Of a DNA stretch of 64,000 bases, positions 8,162 through 16,414 are shown piece by piece (the first letter of the stretch is position 1; each line of letters opens with the position of its first letter). The stretch comes from Solibacillus merdavium (GTDB lineage: Bacteria > Bacillota > Bacilli > Bacillales_A > Planococcaceae). Under the pieces are notes generated by a model, which was given only the letters and a program-made list of their open reading frames with translations, was not told the DNA's origin and made no database searches. The translations under genes and the position numbers were made by a program. The stretch is from NCBI RefSeq assembly GCF_014836935.1, contig NZ_JACSPW010000001.1, positions 310,001-374,000 of the forward strand, read 5' to 3'.

Positions 8162-9082
8162 ATGGATGTATTATTTCGTAGTGTACGAGAATTGGTGGAA
8201 TTAGCAGAGACAGAAGGAAAGCTTATTTCCGAATTAATGATAGAGCAAGAAATGTTAATTACAGGCCGGTCGCGGGAAGATATTTTTGCACAGATGGATC
8301 GTAACTTGACAATCATGGAAGAAGCGGTTGAGCGCGGCTTAAAAGGAGTACAGTCCGTAACAGGTTTAACTGGTGGAGATGCTGTACTCATTCAAAATTA
8401 TATTAAAAAAGGCAATACATTAGCCGGAGACCTTTTACTTGATGCTGTCAGCAAAGCTGTTGCAACAAATGAAGTGAATGCAGCAATGGGTACAATTTGT
8501 GCGACTCCAACTGCAGGTTCAGCGGGAGTAGTTCCGGGCACATTATTTGCTGTGCAAAATAAATTGAACCCAACGCGTGAACAAATGATCCGCTATTTAT
8601 TCACTTCAGGAGCATTTGGTTTTATCGTGGCAAACAATGCCTCGATTTCAGGAGCAGAAGGTGGCTGTCAGGCAGAAGTGGGAAGTGCATCCGCAATGGC
8701 TGCTGCAGCGATTGTCGAAATGGCTGGAGGCACTGCTCAGCAAAGTTCGGAAGCATTCGCAATTACATTAAAAAATATGCTTGGTTTAGTTTGTGATCCG
8801 GTTGCCGGCCTTGTAGAAGTACCATGTGTAAAGAGAAATGCAATGGGTGCATCGAATTCACTCGTTGCAGCGGATATGGCGTTGGCAGGTGTGACAAGCC
8901 GCATCCCTTGTGATGAAGTTATTGGTGCCATGTATCGTATCGGCCAGGCAATGAGTCCGAACCTAAAAGAAACGGCACGGGGTGGCTTAGCGGCAACACC
9001 AACTGGCAAAGCCATTACACATGCGATTTTTGAAGGTGGAGACTTAAAAAGCCTTTTGAAATCACGGGTAAACAGCAATTAA
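8162..9082 (+). CDS. sdaAA: L-serine ammonia-lyase, iron-sulfur-dependent, alpha subunit
   Basis: The 306-residue catalytic subunit carries the glycine- and cysteine-rich segments that hold the labile 4Fe-4S cluster in this family: GTICATPTAGSAGVVPG, ISGAEGGCQAEVGSASAM and VCDPVAGLVEVPCVKRNAMG. The ATG at 8162 was preferred over the in-frame GTG at 8153 because AAGGGGTGA is then a correctly spaced RBS. The gene is last in the sdaAB-sdaAA pair and is followed by a terminator. Confidence 0.96.
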   Translation: MDVLFRSVRELVELAETEGKLISELMIEQEMLITGRSREDIFAQMDRNLTIMEEAVERGLKGVQSVTGLTGGDAVLIQNYIKKGNTLAGDLLLDAVSKAVATNEVNAAMGTICATPTAGSAGVVPGTLFAVQNKLNPTREQMIRYLFTSGAFGFIVANNASISGAEGGCQAEVGSASAMAAAAIVEMAGGTAQQSSEAFAITLKNMLGLVCDPVAGLVEVPCVKRNAMGASNSLVAADMALAGVTSRIPCDEVIGAMYRIGQAMSPNLKETARGGLAATPTGKAITHAIFEGGDLKSLLKSRVNSN

Positions 9083-9111
9083 TATTTAAGTGGATACCGT
9101 CAGAATAACTG

Positions 9112-9155
9112 TTTGTGCTAAAGATCTTTAAGATTTTTTAGCACAAGCTTTTTTT
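9112..9155 (+). terminator. Terminator after sdaAA
   Basis: An inverted repeat (TTGTGCTAAA/TTTAGCACAA) is followed by GCTTTTTTT. Confidence 0.85.
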
Positions 9156-9231
9156 AGTTTTAAAAGGGAACGTATGCACTTGTTTTATGCTATTCTAAAA
9201 GGACAAATATTTCGTAAAGGAAGTGTCGACA

Positions 9232-11271
9232 ATGATCCATGAGCCAGTTTCACAATTAAAAGGTATCGGAAAAGAAACAGCTGAAAATTTAATGAAAATT
9301 GGCATACATACCGTTCATGATTTGATTTGGACATTTCCGTATCGCCATGAAGACTTTCGATTGAAAGATTTAACAGAAACACCCCATAATGAGCGTGTCA
9401 CTATTGAAGCTCGTGTTGAAAGTGAACCAACAGTATTATTTTTAGGAAAAAATAAATCGCGACTTCAATTTACGGCACTCGCAGGAAGACATTTAATAAA
9501 AGTAGTATTTTTTAATCAAAATTATTTGCGACAAAAGCTATTAACCGGCAACATTATTACGGTAACAGGAAAATGGGATCGTGGTCGTCAGGTAATTGTT
9601 GGTTCCTCAGTAACATTTGGACCGAAAATCGATCAGGTTGATTTCGAGCCGGTATATAGTTTAAAGGGAAATATCCAGCAAAAGCGTTTTCGTAAATATA
9701 TGCGACAAGCATTAGATACTGTAAAGGAACAATTAACTGACACATTACCGACAGCATTGCGCGAAAGTTATCAATTGGTAAGTATTCAGGATGCGCTTGA
9801 AGGTGTACATTTTCCGTTAAATGCTGAACATGCAAAACAGGCGCGCCGTCGTTTTGTTTATGAGGAGCTATTACAATTTCAATTGCGTATTCAAGCCTTA
9901 AGAAAAGCAAATAAGGAAAATGAAAAGGGAATTTCAATTCGCTTTGACTTAGAAAAATTAAAGGTCTTTATCGCCACATTACCCTATGAGCTTACGGGTG
10001 CTCAAAAGCGAGTAGTCAATGAAATATGTAAAGACTTACTACTCCCGCAACGTATGAACCGCCTTCTCCAAGGGGACGTAGGTTCCGGTAAGACTGTTGT
10101 GGCTGCAATCGGTCTTTATGCGGCGGTAACAGCGGGCTATCAAGGGGCTTTAATGGCGCCAACCGAAATTTTAGCAGAGCAGCATGCTGAAAACTTACAT
10201 ACATGGTTTGATGCAATTGGTGTCAAAGTCGCTTTATTATCTGGCTCGACAAAAGCAAAGGCCCGTCGTGAGTTATTGGCACAGCTCGCAACAGGAGAAA
10301 TTGATATACTGATTGGTACACATGCACTGATTCAGCCGGATGTTCAATTCCATAAATTAGGTTTTGTAATTACAGATGAACAGCATCGTTTTGGAGTGGA
10401 GCAACGTCGTGTATTACGTGAAAAGGGAGAAAGTCCAGATGTATTGTTTATGACCGCCACTCCTATTCCCCGTACATTGGCAATTACAGCCTTTGGTGAA
10501 ATGGATGTTTCTATCATTGATGAATTGCCTGCAGGACGTAAGGAAATCGAAACTCATTGGCTAAAAAAAGAGCAGTTAAATAGTGTATTAATGCGTATGA
10601 AACAAGAACTTGCATCAGGTCGCCAAGCTTATGTTATTACGCCATTAATTGAAGAATCCGATAAGCTTGATGTGCAAAATGCAGTCGAGGCTTACGAACA
10701 ATTGAAAGCATATTTCGGTAATCAATTTGAAATAGGGCTCATGCATGGGCGCTTACATTCAGATGAAAAGGATGCGGTAATGCGCGGTTTTAGTGAAGGT
10801 AACATCCATGTTCTTGTTTCAACGACCGTAGTTGAAGTAGGGGTAAATGTTCCAAATGCAACATTTATGACAATTTATGATGCGGAACGATTTGGTTTAG
10901 CCCAACTTCACCAGCTGCGTGGACGTGTTGGCCGGGGAGAGCATCAATCGTATTGTGTGCTTATAGCGGATCCAAAAACAAATGAAGGAAAAGAACGCAT
11001 GATGAGCATGACGGAGACGAATGACGGATTCCGATTAGCTGAAAAAGATTTGGAGCTTCGGGGCTCAGGAGATTTTTTCGGTAAGCGTCAAAGTGGATTG
11101 CCGGAATTTAAATTGGCTGATCTTGTCCACGATTACCGTGCTTTGGAAACCGCAAGACAAGATGCTGCTAAAATGCTGTATGAAGAAGCATTTTGGCACG
11201 ATGATGAATATGAGTACCTTCGTAAAGAGTTAGAGGCTTCCGGTGTTCTGCAAGGTGAACGGATTGATTAG
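9232..11271 (+). CDS. recG: ATP-dependent DNA helicase RecG
   Basis: The 679-residue length matches RecG, which remodels stalled replication forks and branched recombination intermediates. An N-terminal wedge/OB domain carries a helix-hairpin element (QLKGIGKETAENLMKIGI). The superfamily 2 motor follows: GDVGSGKT (about 280), the DEQH box in DEQHRFGVEQR (about 381), TATPIPRTL, and LRGRVGRGEHQSYC (about 561). The ATG at 9232 is preferred over GTG 9223 because AAAGGAAGTG is then the RBS. It is flanked by terminators on both sides, so it is monocistronic. Confidence 0.96.
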   Translation: MIHEPVSQLKGIGKETAENLMKIGIHTVHDLIWTFPYRHEDFRLKDLTETPHNERVTIEARVESEPTVLFLGKNKSRLQFTALAGRHLIKVVFFNQNYLRQKLLTGNIITVTGKWDRGRQVIVGSSVTFGPKIDQVDFEPVYSLKGNIQQKRFRKYMRQALDTVKEQLTDTLPTALRESYQLVSIQDALEGVHFPLNAEHAKQARRRFVYEELLQFQLRIQALRKANKENEKGISIRFDLEKLKVFIATLPYELTGAQKRVVNEICKDLLLPQRMNRLLQGDVGSGKTVVAAIGLYAAVTAGYQGALMAPTEILAEQHAENLHTWFDAIGVKVALLSGSTKAKARRELLAQLATGEIDILIGTHALIQPDVQFHKLGFVITDEQHRFGVEQRRVLREKGESPDVLFMTATPIPRTLAITAFGEMDVSIIDELPAGRKEIETHWLKKEQLNSVLMRMKQELASGRQAYVITPLIEESDKLDVQNAVEAYEQLKAYFGNQFEIGLMHGRLHSDEKDAVMRGFSEGNIHVLVSTTVVEVGVNVPNATFMTIYDAERFGLAQLHQLRGRVGRGEHQSYCVLIADPKTNEGKERMMSMTETNDGFRLAEKDLELRGSGDFFGKRQSGLPEFKLADLVHDYRALETARQDAAKMLYEEAFWHDDEYEYLRKELEASGVLQGERID

Positions 11272-11303
11272 TTATTAGAACAGCTAGAAACATAGGTTTT
11301 TTT

Positions 11304-11338
11304 GGAACGCAGCAAAAATATGTTGCGTTCCTTTTTTT
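11304..11338 (+). terminator. Terminator after recG
   Basis: The stem GGAACGCAGCA/TGTTGCGTTCC (11 bp, one G-U) is followed by seven T. Confidence 0.9.
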
Positions 11339-11349
11339 ATACCTGTATA

Positions 11350-11379
11350 TTGATATTAGTACCAAGTGCTAATACTAAT
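11350..11379 (+). promoter_or_regulatory. fapR promoter with overlapping FapR operator
   Basis: ATTAGTACCAAGTGCTAAT (11355-11373) is an imperfect palindrome that fits the known FapR operator (ATTAGTAC...GTNCTAAT type). It fills the spacer between a TTGATA -35 (11350) and a TACTAA -10 (11373, weak). Binding would block RNA polymerase. This agrees with the established regulon, in which FapR represses its own operon and malonyl-CoA relieves repression. Confidence 0.75.
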
Positions 11380-11413
11380 CTTTTATAAAATTAAAGGTAG
11401 GTAACAAATACGT

Positions 11414-11977
11414 ATGAAGCGTTCCAAAAAAGAGCGACAGTCATTATTGACTGAAAAAATCGCCGACAATCCTTTCGTTACTGATGAACAATTAGCAGCT
11501 GAATTTAATGTGAGCGTTCAAACGATTCGACTGGATCGGATGGAACTTGCTATCCCGGAATTACGAGAGCGTATTAAAGATGTTGCTGCTAAAAAGTATG
11601 ATGAAGTAAAATCATTACCACTAGATGAAGTTATCGGTGAAATTATTGACATTGAGTTGGATAATCGGGCTATCTCCATTTTTGATGTTGGAGAAGAGCA
11701 TGTATTCCAACGCAACGGCATAGCACGTGGGCATCATTTATTTGCACAGGCTAACTCTTTGGCGGTAGCGGTAATTGATGACGAGCTTGCCCTTACAGTA
11801 AAATCAAATGTTGCTTTCGTAAAACCTGTTCGTGCGGGTGACCGTGTCGTAACGAAAGCAATTGTAAAGGGGAAAAACCCGGAAAAAAACCGTACATTTG
11901 TTGAAGTAATTTCTTCTGTTGATAACGAATTGGTTTTCAAAGGGGAATTTGAAATGTACCGTACGAAAGGTGAATAA
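11414..11977 (+). CDS. fapR: Transcription factor FapR, malonyl-CoA-responsive repressor of lipid synthesis
   Basis: The 187-residue protein has an N-terminal DeoR-type helix-turn-helix ([20 protein letters not shown], about residues 22-41) and a C-terminal hot-dog domain ([20 protein letters not shown]) that binds malonyl-CoA. It is the global repressor of fatty acid and phospholipid genes. An operator lies in its own promoter. plsX begins 5 bp after its stop, and fabD and fabG follow, reproducing the conserved fapR-plsX-fabD-fabG operon. Confidence 0.96.
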   Translation: MKRSKKERQSLLTEKIADNPFVTDEQLAAEFNVSVQTIRLDRMELAIPELRERIKDVAAKKYDEVKSLPLDEVIGEIIDIELDNRAISIFDVGEEHVFQRNGIARGHHLFAQANSLAVAVIDDELALTVKSNVAFVKPVRAGDRVVTKAIVKGKNPEKNRTFVEVISSVDNELVFKGEFEMYRTKGE

Positions 11978-11982
11978 ATAAT

Positions 11983-12978
11983 ATGAAAATAGCAGTAGAC
12001 GGTATGGGTGGAGACAACGCCCCACAAGCTATCGTAGAAGGTGTGCTACTCGCACTGGAAGACTTTGAGAATATAACAATTGATTTATATGGTGACGAAC
12101 AAAAAATGGCTCCATATTTAAAAAAACATACCCGTTTAACGATCATACATTGCGGTGAGGTAGTAGAAGCCGAGGATGATCCGGCGCGTGCTGTACGTCG
12201 TAAAAAGGACTCTTCAATGGCACGTATGCTGGATGCTGTTGCTGAAGGAAAAGCAGATGCTTGTTTATCAGCGGGAAATACAGGTGCTTTAATGGCGGGT
12301 GGTCTATTTAAGGTAGGACGTATAGAAGGCGTATCACGCCCTGCATTAGCAACGACATTACCAACGATGAATGGGGAAGGCTTCTTAATGCTGGATCTAG
12401 GTGCCAATGCGGATGCCAAAGCCGAAAATTTACTTCAGTTTGCCATTATGGGTGATATTTATGTAAAGCAAGTACGTGCGCAAAAAGCTCCGCGCATTGG
12501 ATTACTGAACATCGGTACAGAAGATAAAAAAGGCAATGAGCTGACAAAATCAGCATTTACAATGTTGAAGGAAGCTGACTTTAATTTCAAGGGGAACGTG
12601 GAAGCGCGTGAATTATTGAATGGTGTTGCAGACGTTGTCGTAACAGATGGTTTTACTGGGAATATGGTACTCAAAACAATCGAAGGAACTGCGGGTACAA
12701 TTTTCAAAATGCTGAAAGAAACATTGTTTTCTACAACAAAAACGAAAATCGCAGCTGCTTTAGTAAAAAATGATTTAAAACAATTAAAAGATAAAATGGA
12801 CTACACAGAATATGGTGGTGCAGCATTATTCGGTTTGAAAGCACCGGTTATTAAAGCTCATGGTTCATCGAATGCACGTGCCATTTATAGTGCTATTCGC
12901 CAAGCGACGATTATGGTAGAGCATGAAGTTTGCGAAACGATTGCCAAAACAATCGAGCAAATGCCAAAGCCAGAATAA
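11983..12978 (+). CDS. plsX: Phosphate acyltransferase PlsX
   Basis: This 331-residue peripheral membrane enzyme converts acyl-ACP and phosphate into acyl-phosphate, the donor for PlsY in phosphatidic acid synthesis. The N-terminal [11 protein letters not shown] and the segments [22 protein letters not shown] and [10 protein letters not shown] are characteristic. It is the second gene of the FapR operon and is separated from fabD by 24 bp. Confidence 0.97.
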   Translation: MKIAVDGMGGDNAPQAIVEGVLLALEDFENITIDLYGDEQKMAPYLKKHTRLTIIHCGEVVEAEDDPARAVRRKKDSSMARMLDAVAEGKADACLSAGNTGALMAGGLFKVGRIEGVSRPALATTLPTMNGEGFLMLDLGANADAKAENLLQFAIMGDIYVKQVRAQKAPRIGLLNIGTEDKKGNELTKSAFTMLKEADFNFKGNVEARELLNGVADVVVTDGFTGNMVLKTIEGTAGTIFKMLKETLFSTTKTKIAAALVKNDLKQLKDKMDYTEYGGAALFGLKAPVIKAHGSSNARAIYSAIRQATIMVEHEVCETIAKTIEQMPKPE

Positions 12979-13002
12979 GAACTTTACAAAGGGGATTATG
13001 TA

Positions 13003-13956
13003 ATGACAAAAATTGCTTTTATTTTTCCAGGACAAGGTTCACAATCTGTAGGGATGGGCGCGGAGTTCGTTGGTAATGATGAAAAAAGCAAACAGTTTTA
13101 TGAGCGAGCAAATGACGTTCTGCAACTTCCGTTGTCGGACTATATGCTGAACGGTCCTCAAGAAACGTTAACGCTAACTTACCATGCTCAGCCTGCCTTG
13201 TTAACAACTGGGGTAATGATTGCCAATAAGCTGATGGATGCGGGCGTTACACCGCATTATACGGCGGGACACTCATTAGGAGAGTATAGTGCATTTGTCA
13301 TTTCGGGAGTTATTGGATTTGAGGATGCAGTAAAAACGGTTCATGAGCGGGGTGTATTTATGGACGAGGCGGTACCTGCAGGTCAGGGAGCGATGGCAGC
13401 GATTTTAGCGTTAGATGCTGAAAAACTAGACGCTATATGCCAAAAAGTTTCCGCTGAAGGTGAAGTTGTGCAAGTAGCAAACTTCAATTGCCCGGGTCAA
13501 ATTGTGATTTCAGGGACGAAACAAGGTGTTGACGAAGCATGCAAAAGAGCAAAGGAAGCAGGAGCTAAACGAGCATTGCCATTAGTCGTAAGTGGTCCAT
13601 TCCATAGTTCATTAATGCAGAAGGCTGCACATAACTTAAAAAATACGGTAGAAAAATTAATCCTACAAGAACCTAAGATTCCAGTAGTAAGCAATGTTAC
13701 TTCAGAGCTATTAACATCAGTAGAATCAATTAAACAAGAAATGGTTGCACAAGTAACTAGCTCAGTAAAATGGGAGCAAAACATTGAGAAGCTGATTGCA
13801 GAAGGCGTAACAATTTTTATTGAATGTGGACCTGGAAAAGTATTATCAGGTTTAGTGAAAAAAATTGACCGCAATGTACAAACATATTGTGTTTATGATG
13901 AGGCGAGTTTAACGCAAGTTATCGAAGCATCAAAGGAGTGGAAACAATGGGTTTAG
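13003..13956 (+). CDS. fabD: Malonyl-CoA:ACP transacylase FabD
   Basis: The 317-residue alpha/beta hydrolase-like enzyme moves malonyl groups from CoA to ACP to supply fatty acid elongation. It shows the N-terminal [12 protein letters not shown] oxyanion region (9-20), the nucleophile elbow GHSLGEY with Ser91, and the catalytic His in SGPFHSSLM. The RBS AAAGGGG precedes the ATG. Its last 10 bases overlap fabG, whose RBS lies inside fabD. Confidence 0.97.
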   Translation: MTKIAFIFPGQGSQSVGMGAEFVGNDEKSKQFYERANDVLQLPLSDYMLNGPQETLTLTYHAQPALLTTGVMIANKLMDAGVTPHYTAGHSLGEYSAFVISGVIGFEDAVKTVHERGVFMDEAVPAGQGAMAAILALDAEKLDAICQKVSAEGEVVQVANFNCPGQIVISGTKQGVDEACKRAKEAGAKRALPLVVSGPFHSSLMQKAAHNLKNTVEKLILQEPKIPVVSNVTSELLTSVESIKQEMVAQVTSSVKWEQNIEKLIAEGVTIFIECGPGKVLSGLVKKIDRNVQTYCVYDEASLTQVIEASKEWKQWV

Positions 13957-14693
13957 TTGGTAAGTGTGCAGTCGTAACAGGGGCTTCCCGAGGTATTGGT
14001 CGCGCTATAGCGTTACATTTGGCAAGCGAAGGGGCTAAAGTGGTTGTCAATTATAGCGGCAGCGAGCAAAAGGCACTAGAAGTTGTAGAAGAGATTAAAA
14101 ATAACGGCGGAGAAGCTATTGCCGTACAGGCGAATGTTGCAGAATCCGATTCCGTTCAAAACTTAATGAAAACAGCAATTGATACGTATGGATCGATTGA
14201 TATTCTAGTAAATAATGCAGGTATTACACGCGATAATTTATTGATGCGTATGAAAGAAAACGAATGGGATGACGTCATCGATACAAATTTAAAAGGCGTT
14301 TTCCTATGTACAAAAGCTGTAACACGCCAAATGATGAAGCAACGTTCAGGTCGTATTATTAATATTTCCTCTATAGTAGGTGTAGCAGGAAATGCAGGAC
14401 AGGCAAATTACGTGGCGGCAAAGGCCGGTGTTATCGGATTAACGAAAACAACTGCCCAGGAACTCGCATCCCGGAATATATTAGTGAATGCTATCGCTCC
14501 AGGTTTCATCACAACTGAAATGACGGAAGCATTGCCGGAAGAGATAAAAGAAACAATGTTGAAGCAAATTCCATTAGCGAAACTAGGTCAACCAGAAGAT
14601 GTTGCGAAAGCGGTTGTATTTTTTGCCTCGGACAGCGCCAACTATATTACAGGACAAACACTGCAAATAGACGGCGGCATGGTGATGGCTTAA
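13947..14693 (+). CDS. fabG: 3-oxoacyl-ACP reductase FabG
   Basis: The 248-residue short-chain dehydrogenase performs the NADPH-dependent keto reduction of fatty acid elongation. The cofactor loop GASRGIG is at 12-18, NNAG follows at about 88-91, and the catalytic Tyr155-x3-Lys159 (YVAAK) is present, as is the C-terminal [12 protein letters not shown]. The ATG at 13947 was chosen over GTG 13938 because AAAGGAGTG is then a properly spaced RBS; the start overlaps the end of fabD by 10 bp. Confidence 0.97.
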   Translation: MGLVGKCAVVTGASRGIGRAIALHLASEGAKVVVNYSGSEQKALEVVEEIKNNGGEAIAVQANVAESDSVQNLMKTAIDTYGSIDILVNNAGITRDNLLMRMKENEWDDVIDTNLKGVFLCTKAVTRQMMKQRSGRIINISSIVGVAGNAGQANYVAAKAGVIGLTKTTAQELASRNILVNAIAPGFITTEMTEALPEEIKETMLKQIPLAKLGQPEDVAKAVVFFASDSANYITGQTLQIDGGMVMA

Positions 14694-14707
14694 TATTAAA
14701 TATATAA

Positions 14708-14760
14708 GTTTCACCGCCCGTGAAAAGCGAGCTCTAGTTTCGCTTGTTAGTAGTAGAAAC
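14708..14760. repeat. Nested hairpin, possible decayed dispersed repeat, between fabG and acpP
   Basis: AAGCGA/TCGCTT forms an inner stem, and GTTTC/GAAAC an outer one. CACCGCCCGTGAAAAGCGAGC (14712-14732) resembles the right half of the repeat at 23792-23932. No T-tract follows, so it is not a standard terminator. Confidence 0.35.
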
Positions 14761-14810
14761 CATTATTAGTTATATTATTAATCAGTATTCATTGAGGGGA
14801 GGTGACTGAT

Positions 14811-15047
14811 TTGTCTACAGTATTTGAGCGTGTTTCAAAGGTTATCGTTGACCGTTTAGGCGTTGATGAAAGCGAAGTGAAATTAGAAGCATCATTCCGT
14901 GAGGATTTAGGTGCAGATTCATTAGATGTTGTTGAGTTAGTAATGGAACTTGAAGATGAGTTCGATATGGAAATTTCTGATGAAGATGCAGAAAAAATTG
15001 CTACAGTTGGTAATGCAATTTCATACATCGAAAGCAAAATTAGCTAA
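14811..15047 (+). CDS. acpP: Acyl carrier protein
   Basis: The 78-residue, strongly acidic four-helix protein has the phosphopantetheine attachment site [10 protein letters not shown], with Ser37 as the modified residue. It carries growing acyl chains for FabD, FabG and PlsX encoded just upstream. The TTG start at 14811 is chosen because GAGGGGAGGTGA is then an ideal RBS; a GTG at 14802 lies within that RBS. It is followed by a strong terminator. Confidence 0.97.
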   Translation: MSTVFERVSKVIVDRLGVDESEVKLEASFREDLGADSLDVVELVMELEDEFDMEISDEDAEKIATVGNAISYIESKIS

Positions 15048-15061
15048 TTCATAGAATTATT

Positions 15062-15104
15062 GGGGCTGTATTAAAAGTCGATTTGACTTTTATACAGCCC
15101 TTTT
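15062..15104 (+). terminator. Terminator after acpP
   Basis: A long near-perfect stem (GGGCTGTATTAAAAGTC with GACTTTTATACAGCCC) is followed by TTTT. Confidence 0.9.
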
Positions 15105-15188
15105 ATGTATTGGGGGGAGATAAACGGAGGAATTTTGCTAATTTGGATTTAGTCTTTTAGCAAAAATATAAGTTTTCAGCGCCCTCCT

Positions 15189-15215
15189 AAATAAGGGGAG
15201 ATTTTACCGTTATTT
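15189..15215 (+). repeat. 27-bp palindromic repeat, copy 1
   Basis: It reads AAATAAGGGGAGA then TTTTACCGTTATTT. The arms AAATAA/TTATTT and GG/CC pair around a G-G mismatch. Copy 2 differs from it at only a few central positions. Confidence 0.7.
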
Positions 15216-15240
15216 GAATGATGTAGCTCATTTTTAGGAT

Positions 15241-15267
15241 AAATAAGGGAACGTTTTACCGTTATTT
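15241..15267 (+). repeat. 27-bp palindromic repeat, copy 2
   Basis: It reads AAATAAGGGAACG then TTTTACCGTTATTT, the same length and arms as copy 1, beginning 52 bp further on. Confidence 0.7.
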
Positions 15268-15302
15268 CAAATAAAATCGTGAAATTTCATGTTTTTTTTA
15301 GT

Positions 15303-15329
15303 CAATAACGGAAATTCCTTCCCTTATTT
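15303..15329 (-). repeat. 27-bp palindromic repeat, copy 3 (inverted)
   Basis: On the - strand it reads AAATAAGGGAAGG then AATTTCCGTTATTG, so it is inverted relative to copies 1, 2 and 4. Confidence 0.65.
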
Positions 15330-15353
15330 TTACTATTTTTTTATTTATTTTCG

Positions 15354-15380
15354 AAATAAGGGAAATTTGTTCCGCTATTT
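15354..15380 (+). repeat. 27-bp palindromic repeat, copy 4
   Basis: It reads AAATAAGGGAAAT then TTGTTCCGCTATTT. The right arm has C for T in CCGTTATTT, a divergence from the other copies. Confidence 0.65.
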
Positions 15381-15471
15381 ATCTCATTATGCAATTCAAT
15401 TTCTCTAACGTGCTTTCCCCGTAGCGTAGCAGAACGGACTTCATGAGCAAATCTTATTTTTCAATTTTTAC

Positions 15472-15504
15472 TTTCCCCTCAAACCAAAATTCCGGAAGGG
15501 GAAA
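15472..15504. other. Hairpin TTTCCCCT/AGGGGAAA upstream of rnc
   Basis: This is a perfect 8-bp stem with a 17-base loop and no T-tract. It sits about 70 bp upstream of the likely rnc promoter. Its role is unknown. Confidence 0.4.
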
Positions 15505-15574
15505 TTAACTGACTTTTCAGGTGAATTATCCGAATTTATTGGAGAAACAAAATAAAAAGGTTTTCGGTACTATT

Positions 15575-15602
15575 TTGGCTGATACCCTTTGCACAATACT
15601 AT
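15575..15602 (+). promoter_or_regulatory. Possible SigA promoter of rnc
   Basis: TTGGCT (15575) and TACTAT (15597) are spaced 16 bp apart; each matches 4 of 6 consensus positions. The predicted start is about 40 bp upstream of the rnc ATG. Confidence 0.4.
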
Positions 15603-15651
15603 AGAACAAGGTAAACTAAACGTGAGAAACTAATAGGAAGGCAGAAACTCT

Positions 15652-16413
15652 ATGACCCAAAGAAGAAAAGGGAACAACCACAAACCTGGTGTACTCCCTG
15701 AAAAAGTAAAATCGCAATTCCAAATTTTCCAAGATGAAATGAATATTCATTTTCAAAATAAAGCTTTATTATATCAAGCTTTTACGCATTCATCCTATGT
15801 GAATGAGCATCGCCGCAAACTATTTACGGACAACGAACGATTAGAATTTTTAGGGGACGCTGTACTAGAATTATCTGTATCCAAATATTTATTTGAAAAA
15901 TTCCCAAATATGAGTGAAGGCGAGCTTACTAAATTACGTGCATCAATTGTATGTGAGCCGTCGCTCGTTGTATTTGCGAATGAACTTGATTTCGGACAAT
16001 ATGTTTTATTAGGTAAAGGGGAAGAACTAACTGGTGGTCGTGAGCGTCCAGCATTGCTTGCTGACGTATTTGAATCATTTATTGGTGCCCTTTATTTAGA
16101 TCAAGGCTTAGATGTAGTTGTAGCCTTTTTAGAGCGTATCGTATTCCCTAAAGTTGAAGTCGGTGCTTTTTCGCATGTGATGGATTTTAAAAGTCAATTG
16201 CAAGAAATTATACAACAAACAAATAACGGTCTTTTATACTACGAAATTGTTGATGAAAAAGGTCCGGCACACAATAGGACATTTGTTTCCCGTGTGCTGC
16301 TAAATGATGACGAATTGGGTATTGGCCGTGGAAAATCAAAGAAAGAGGCTGAGCAGCAAGCGGCGCAGAGTGCCATGCTAATGCTTAAGCAGTCAAAGCA
16401 AGAGGGGGAATAA
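15652..16413 (+). CDS. rnc: Ribonuclease III
   Basis: The 253-residue double-strand-specific endonuclease processes rRNA precursors, the SRP RNA and structured mRNAs. The catalytic signature [14 protein letters not shown] (about 62-75), the TKLRASIV segment, the second acidic site [11 protein letters not shown] and a C-terminal dsRNA-binding domain (about 180-250) are all visible. The RBS is AGGAAGG. smc follows with a 1-bp gap, as in other Bacillales. Confidence 0.97.
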   Translation: MTQRRKGNNHKPGVLPEKVKSQFQIFQDEMNIHFQNKALLYQAFTHSSYVNEHRRKLFTDNERLEFLGDAVLELSVSKYLFEKFPNMSEGELTKLRASIVCEPSLVVFANELDFGQYVLLGKGEELTGGRERPALLADVFESFIGALYLDQGLDVVVAFLERIVFPKVEVGAFSHVMDFKSQLQEIIQQTNNGLLYYEIVDEKGPAHNRTFVSRVLLNDDELGIGRGKSKKEAEQQAAQSAMLMLKQSKQEGE

Positions 16414-16414
16414 C

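Larger units (their letters stand above)
15048..15651. other. 600-bp gene-free gap between acpP and rnc with repeats
   Basis: No credible coding frame is present. The gap holds the acpP terminator, four copies of a 27-bp palindromic element (15189-15380), a separate hairpin at 15472-15504 and a likely rnc promoter at 15575-15602. The block at 15397-15450 is less AT-rich and was not recognised. Confidence 0.7.
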
